In this document: piece after piece, positions 60,458 to 64,000 of the stretch
Position numbering within the stretch: the first letter of the stretch is position 1
Layout of the letters: every line of letters begins with the position of its first letter
Assembly: GCF_007018965.1 (NCBI RefSeq)
Contig: NZ_VJYZ01000010.1
Location: forward strand, 186,001 to 250,000
Length of the DNA: 64,000 bases
Source: Paracoccus marinus
GTDB lineage: Bacteria; Pseudomonadota; Alphaproteobacteria; Rhodobacterales; Rhodobacteraceae
Direction of reading: 5' to 3'
Translations under genes and position numbers: made by a program
Notes under the pieces: model-generated
Seen by the model: only the letters and a program-made list of their open reading frames with translations
The model's database searches: none
Told to the model about the DNA's origin: nothing

Positions 60458-60491
60458 CCGCCACAAAGCGCGGCCTTGCCGAAACCGCCGC

Positions 60492-60520
60492 TTGCGCGCG
60501 GCGACCACGGCCTGTATAGG
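60492..60520 (+). promoter_or_regulatory. Putative promoter of rpmI-rplT
   Basis: TTGCGC (60492-60497), 17-base spacer, TATAGG (60515-60520), about 77 bases before the rpmI ATG. The -10 is good for this genome. A leader of about 70 bases would allow L20 autoregulation, but no specific structure was identified. Confidence 0.5.
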
Positions 60521-60596
60521 GCGCCCTTCGATCCCGTGCGGCCGGCCAAATGGCATTGCCGAGTCGCGCGTTCACTCTGACTTCGAGGAGAAGAAA

Positions 60597-60797
60597 ATGC
60601 CGAAGATGAAGACCAAGGCGGCCGCGAAGAAGCGGTTCTCGATGACGGCCTCGGGCAAGGTCAAGGCCGGCCCCGCAGGCAAGCGCCACGGCATGATCAA
60701 ACGCTCGACGAAATTCATCCGCGACGTGACCGGGACCATGATCCTGTCCGAAGCGGACGCGAAGATCGTCAAGAAATACATGCCCTACAATCGCTGA
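60597..60797 (+). CDS. rpmI: 50S ribosomal protein L35
   Basis: Ribosomal protein of 66 residues; [20 protein letters not shown], the [13 protein letters not shown] block and the C-terminal KKYMPYNR are family-specific. GAGGAG lies seven bases before the ATG. First gene of rpmI-rplT. Confidence 0.96.
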   Translation: MPKMKTKAAAKKRFSMTASGKVKAGPAGKRHGMIKRSTKFIRDVTGTMILSEADAKIVKKYMPYNR

Positions 60798-60812
60798 TCG
60801 AGGAGCCGAGAC

Positions 60813-61193
60813 ATGTCCCGTGTGAAATCCGGCAAGGTCACCCACGCCCGCCACAAGAAAGTCCTTGACGCCGCCAAGGGCTATTACGGCAACCGCTCGC
60901 GGAACTTCCGCACCGCGACCCAGGCCGTCGACAAGGCCAACCAGTACGCGACCCGCGACCGCAAGACCCGCAAGCGCAACTTCCGCGCGCTGTGGATCCA
61001 GCGGATCAACGCCGCCGTCCGTGCGGTCGATGCCGAGATGACCTATTCGCGCTTCATCGCCGCGCTGTCGAAAGCGGGGATCGAGGTCGATCGCAAGGTC
61101 CTGGCCGACCTCGCCGTGCACGAGCCCGAGGCGTTCGGCGCCATCGTCGCGCAGGCGAAAGCCGCCGCCGGCACCGAAGCCGTCGCCGCCTGA
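60813..61193 (+). CDS. rplT: 50S ribosomal protein L20
   Basis: Ribosomal assembly protein of 126 residues. [20 protein letters not shown] opens the basic N-terminal arm; [40 protein letters not shown] and the [17 protein letters not shown] end match L20. In other bacteria L20 represses its own operon through the mRNA leader. GAGGAG precedes the start, and a strong terminator follows the stop. Confidence 0.97.
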   Translation: MSRVKSGKVTHARHKKVLDAAKGYYGNRSRNFRTATQAVDKANQYATRDRKTRKRNFRALWIQRINAAVRAVDAEMTYSRFIAALSKAGIEVDRKVLADLAVHEPEAFGAIVAQAKAAAGTEAVAA

Positions 61194-61218
61194 CCGGCCC
61201 GACCTTTTCAGGCTACCC

Positions 61219-61250
61219 GAACCCGCGCCCCGGCGCGGGTTCTTTCGTTT
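61219..61250 (+). terminator. Intrinsic terminator of rpmI-rplT
   Basis: GAACCCGCGC (61219-61228) pairs perfectly with GCGCGGGTTC (61233-61242) around a four-base loop, followed by TTTCGTTT. It lies 25 bases after the rplT stop. Confidence 0.8.
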
Positions 61251-61333
61251 CCGCGCGTCGCGCCCGCAGCCGGGTGGCTTCCGCGCCAACCCGCCGCGTG
61301 CTAAGCCCGCCCGGCAATTTCCGCGAGGCCCCG

Positions 61334-62416
61334 ATGACCGACACCGAAACCCTGCGCTCCACCTGGCTTGCCCGCGTGGCCGATGCGGGCGACGCCCCCG
61401 CGCTGGAAGAGGTGCGGCTGGCCGCGCTGGGCAAGAAGGGCGAGATCAGCGGGCTGATGAAGGAACTCGGCCGGATGACGCCCGAGGAACGCCAGACCCG
61501 CGGCGCCGACCTGAACCGCCTGCGCGACGAGATCGACACGGCGCTGCGCGTCCGCCGCACGGCGATGGACGATGCGGCGCTGGACGCGCGGCTGAAGTCG
61601 GAGTGGCTGGACGTGACGCTGCCCGGCCGCCCGCGGCCGAGCGGCACGATCCATCCGGTGTCTCAGGTCATGGACGAGGTCACGGCGATCTTCGCCGACA
61701 TGGGCTTTTCGGTGGCCGAGGGGCCGCAGGTGGAAAGCGACTGGTTCAACTTCGACGCGCTGAACATCCCGCCCGAACACCCCGCCCGGCAGGAACACGA
61801 CACCTTCTTCATGGCCCGCGCCGAAGGGGACGACCGCGCGCCCCACGTCCTGCGCACCCACACCTCGCCGGTGCAGATCCGCGCCATGCAGGCCCAGGGC
61901 GCACCGATCCGCGTGATCGCGCCGGGCCGCGTCTACCGCATGGACATGGACCAGACCCACACGCCGATGTTCCACCAGGTCGAGGGGCTGGCGATCGGCC
62001 GCGACATTTCCATGGCGAACCTGAAATGGACGCTGGAGGAGTTCTGCCGCGCCTTCTTCGAGGTCCCGGCGGTCGAACTGCGCTTTCGCGCCTCGCATTT
62101 CCCCTTCACCGAGCCGTCGGCCGAGGTCGATATCCGCTGCGACTGGTCGGGCGGGCAGCTGAAGATCGGCGAGGGGGAGTCGTGGCTGGAGATTTTGGGA
62201 TCGGGGATGGTGCATCCGAAGGTGCTTTCGGCGGCGGGGGTGGACCCGGCGGAGTGGCAGGGGTTCGCGTTCGGGATGGGGATCGACCGGATCGCGATGC
62301 TGAAATACGGGATCCCGGATCTGCGGGCGTTCTTTGAGAGCGATTTGCGATGGTTGCGGCACTATGGGTTTGCGGCGGGGGATGTGCCGAGTGTAGCAGG
62401 CGGATTGAGCCGCTAG
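61334..62416 (+). CDS. pheS: Phenylalanyl-tRNA synthetase alpha subunit
   Basis: Catalytic subunit of 360 residues. N-terminal coiled coil (about 1-90), then class II motifs: motif 1 [20 protein letters not shown], motif 2 [20 protein letters not shown], and motif 3 [24 protein letters not shown] precedes ATG 61334. From about 62160 to the end codon choice shifts towards G-ending, purine-rich codons (GGG, GCG, GTG, TTG) unlike the first part, and the gene ends in TAG. Normally the pheT gene would follow directly; here a foreign-looking gene intervenes. Confidence 0.95.
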   Translation: MTDTETLRSTWLARVADAGDAPALEEVRLAALGKKGEISGLMKELGRMTPEERQTRGADLNRLRDEIDTALRVRRTAMDDAALDARLKSEWLDVTLPGRPRPSGTIHPVSQVMDEVTAIFADMGFSVAEGPQVESDWFNFDALNIPPEHPARQEHDTFFMARAEGDDRAPHVLRTHTSPVQIRAMQAQGAPIRVIAPGRVYRMDMDQTHTPMFHQVEGLAIGRDISMANLKWTLEEFCRAFFEVPAVELRFRASHFPFTEPSAEVDIRCDWSGGQLKIGEGESWLEILGSGMVHPKVLSAAGVDPAEWQGFAFGMGIDRIAMLKYGIPDLRAFFESDLRWLRHYGFAAGDVPSVAGGLSR

Positions 62417-62461
62417 CGAATATCTGAAGGTGGATTTCGGATTATGGGGCCTAGGGGAAGC

Positions 62462-63115
62462 ATGAAGAATCTCAAGATTGTTGCGCCTCTTTTGCTTGTA
62501 GGCGGACTTGCTGCGGAAGCTAATGGTGCTGTGTGCGACTATCGTCCTAGCAGGCTTGTCGGTTCGGCGGTAACGACGACGGCGGGCGTTGCGGGCGCTG
62601 GGTTGGCAGCTACTGGTAGTGCGGCAAACGCGGTCGGCGTCTACACACTGGTAAACGCGACTACCGGCTTGACGATGGTGGGCGGCACCTGGGCAGGTGC
62701 ATCAGCGGCCGGGACTGCGGGTATCATCGCTGGAACGGGTGGAGCTATTGGCACGGCGACGGCAGTCGTTACGGCCCCCGTAACCATCGCGGTGGGCGCC
62801 GTCGCTGCCGTCACCGTCGCCGCCTATGAAGGTGCCTGCTATTTCACCGACACGAGAATTACGGATTACAAGGAAGTCGACGCGATCGTACGTAACATTG
62901 CCCTGACATCGCCTCCAGATCTTTATTCTTATAATGCCGGCGACAAGGAGCAGGAGGGTGCAACGATTACGGTGAGGGATCCTGACAGCGATGAAGTCAG
63001 GTATGACACTTACGACGTCGCAGACCTCTATGTTGTTAATGGCGTGTTGAAGAACCGGGATTGGGGATCAAACACGACGATCGGGATCGTTGGCCTTATC
63101 CAAGGCGCCAACTAG
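62462..63115 (+). CDS. Secreted glycine-zipper-like protein inserted between pheS and pheT
   Basis: Unrecognised protein of 217 residues. Sec signal MKNLKIVAPLLLVGGLAAEA with cleavage near ANGA-V, then about 85 residues of Gly/Ala/Thr-rich hydrophobic sequence (GVAGAGLAATGSAANAVGVY, GTAGIIAGTGGAIGTATAVV) with many G-x3-G steps, one Cys on each side (VCDYR and GACYF), and a polar C-terminal domain of about 95 residues. The DNA is visibly lower in GC with A/T-ending codons, unlike its neighbours, indicating recent transfer. GGGGAAGC precedes ATG 62462; ATG 62444 is an alternative. A pore-forming or adhesin-like role is possible but unsupported. Confidence 0.65.
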   Translation: MKNLKIVAPLLLVGGLAAEANGAVCDYRPSRLVGSAVTTTAGVAGAGLAATGSAANAVGVYTLVNATTGLTMVGGTWAGASAAGTAGIIAGTGGAIGTATAVVTAPVTIAVGAVAAVTVAAYEGACYFTDTRITDYKEVDAIVRNIALTSPPDLYSYNAGDKEQEGATITVRDPDSDEVRYDTYDVADLYVVNGVLKNRDWGSNTTIGIVGLIQGAN

Positions 63116-63187
63116 CAACGCACCGTCCCTCTCTGGAGTCCGGGGAAAGTCGGCTGTAAGAGGACTGCGACTAGTTGGATATGCCGC

Positions 63188-64000
63188 ATGAAACTCACCC
63201 TCTCCTGGCTCCGTGACCACCTCGACACCACGGCCTCCCTCACCGAGATCGCGGACGCGCTCACCGACCTCGGGCTCGAGGTCGAGGATATCCACGACCC
63301 CGCCGCGCGGCTCCACGCGTTCACCCTCGCGCAGGTCACCCATGCCGAACAGCACCCCGATGCCGACCGGCTCCGCGTCTGCCGCGTCATGACCGACGAG
63401 GGCGAGAAGCAGATCGTCTGCGGGGCGCCCAACGCGCGGGCCGGGATCACCGTCGTCCTCGCCAAGCCCGGCGACTACGTGCCCGGGATCGACACGACCC
63501 TCGGCGTCGGCAAGATCCGCGGCGTCGAATCCCACGGGATGATGGCGTCCGAGCGCGAGCTTGAGCTTTCCGACGAACACAACGGTATCATCGAACTGCC
63601 CTCGGGTGAGGTCGGGCAGCGGTTCACCGACTGGCTTGCCGCGAACGCGCCCGAGAAGATCGATCCGATGATCCATATCAAGATCACCCCGAACCGCCCC
63701 GACGCGCTCGGCGTGCGCGGCATCGCGCGCGATCTTGCGGCGCGGGGTCTGGGGACGCTGAAGCCGCTGGAGATCGCGCCGGTCGAGGGCGGCTTCGACA
63801 GCCCCATCGGCGTGACCATCGCCCCGGACGCCGCCGAACGCGCGCCGCATTTCACCGGCCGGCTGATCCGCGGCGTGACGAACGGCCCCAGCCCCGACTG
63901 GCTGCAGAGCCGATTGCGGGCGATCGGGCTGCGGCCGATCTCCACCCTGGTGGACATCACCAACCTGTTCACATTCGACCTGAACCGCCCGCTGCACGTC
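63188..64000 (+). CDS. pheT: Phenylalanyl-tRNA synthetase beta subunit, 3' partial
   Basis: First 271 residues of the beta subunit, which provides tRNA-binding and editing domains. [20 protein letters not shown] is the family start; residues about 40-150 are the OB-fold tRNA-binding domain ([38 protein letters not shown]), followed by [20 protein letters not shown] and the start of the B3/B4 editing domain. The window ends inside the gene. The SD is weak (only GGA upstream), consistent with an original coupling to pheS lost through the inserted gene. Confidence 0.93.
   Translation, partial: MKLTLSWLRDHLDTTASLTEIADALTDLGLEVEDIHDPAARLHAFTLAQVTHAEQHPDADRLRVCRVMTDEGEKQIVCGAPNARAGITVVLAKPGDYVPGIDTTLGVGKIRGVESHGMMASERELELSDEHNGIIELPSGEVGQRFTDWLAANAPEKIDPMIHIKITPNRPDALGVRGIARDLAARGLGTLKPLEIAPVEGGFDSPIGVTIAPDAAERAPHFTGRLIRGVTNGPSPDWLQSRLRAIGLRPISTLVDITNLFTFDLNRPLHV

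Noticed and set aside
60521..60596. L20-type autoregulatory leader upstream of rpmI
   Set aside because: No pseudoknot or rRNA-mimic could be recognised; only the promoter hexamers are supported.

Overview
The window is very GC-rich chromosomal DNA (third positions almost all G or C) with compact operons and many 4-base ATGA/GTGA gene overlaps. The gene content points to an alphaproteobacterium, most likely a member of the Rhodobacterales (Paracoccus/Rhodobacter relatives): an aapJQMP amino acid transporter, phosphatidylcholine synthase, the ATP12 F1-ATPase chaperone, a ybgC-tolQRAB-pal-cpoB-tilS-ftsH run, an Mrp antiporter operon with fused A/B subunits, and DUF484-xerC next to fsa and priA. 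No rRNA, tRNA, CRISPR array, insertion sequence or phage gene was seen. The genus is an inference.

Layout. 0-4 kb: rarA (5' end cut by the window), crcB, rluC, a HAD phosphatase and atp12, all co-directional. 4.2-9.8 kb: the general L-amino acid ABC transporter aapJQMP, with an 11-bp GC hairpin plus T-tract between the binding protein and permease genes, then a very acidic RTX-like protein. 9.9-21.7 kb: a D-amino-acid/branched-chain type aminotransferase; a peptide ABC transporter whose permease/ATPase genes (11.0-14.4 kb) and binding protein (19.4-20.9 kb) are separated by an MFS transporter, a GlsB-type membrane protein and three opposite-strand genes, two of them for cell-wall enzymes; then phosphatidylcholine synthase. 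21.9-29.5 kb: ferredoxin-NADP reductase, a DUF4142 protein, topoisomerase I, a 3-oxoacid CoA-transferase pair, a glycolipid-binding-domain protein, an unknown protein and YbgC. 29.6-40 kb: the Tol-Pal envelope complex, TilS, FtsH, chorismate mutase, FolD.

40.0-43.4 kb is the accessory part. On the minus strand lies a 419-residue putative polymorphic toxin followed by three full-length members of one unrecognised protein family, probably immunity proteins, and the 3' fragment of a fourth. Each of the two spacers between the full-length copies holds a short, frameshifted remnant of the toxin C-terminus whose stop codon still overlaps the start of the next gene. This looks like a toxin/immunity locus carrying a trail of displaced orphan modules, and it is the most interesting object in the window.

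43.4-47 kb (minus strand): a thioesterase and ruvCAB, with htpX unusually placed between ruvA and ruvB. 47.2-53.1 kb: mrpA(B)CDEFG. 53.1-60.5 kb: xerC, DUF484 and fsa convergent with the Mrp operon; priA; an N-formylglutamate amidohydrolase; pyruvate kinase. 60.6-64 kb: rpmI-rplT, pheS, an inserted low-GC gene for a secreted glycine-zipper-like protein, and pheT (cut by the window end).
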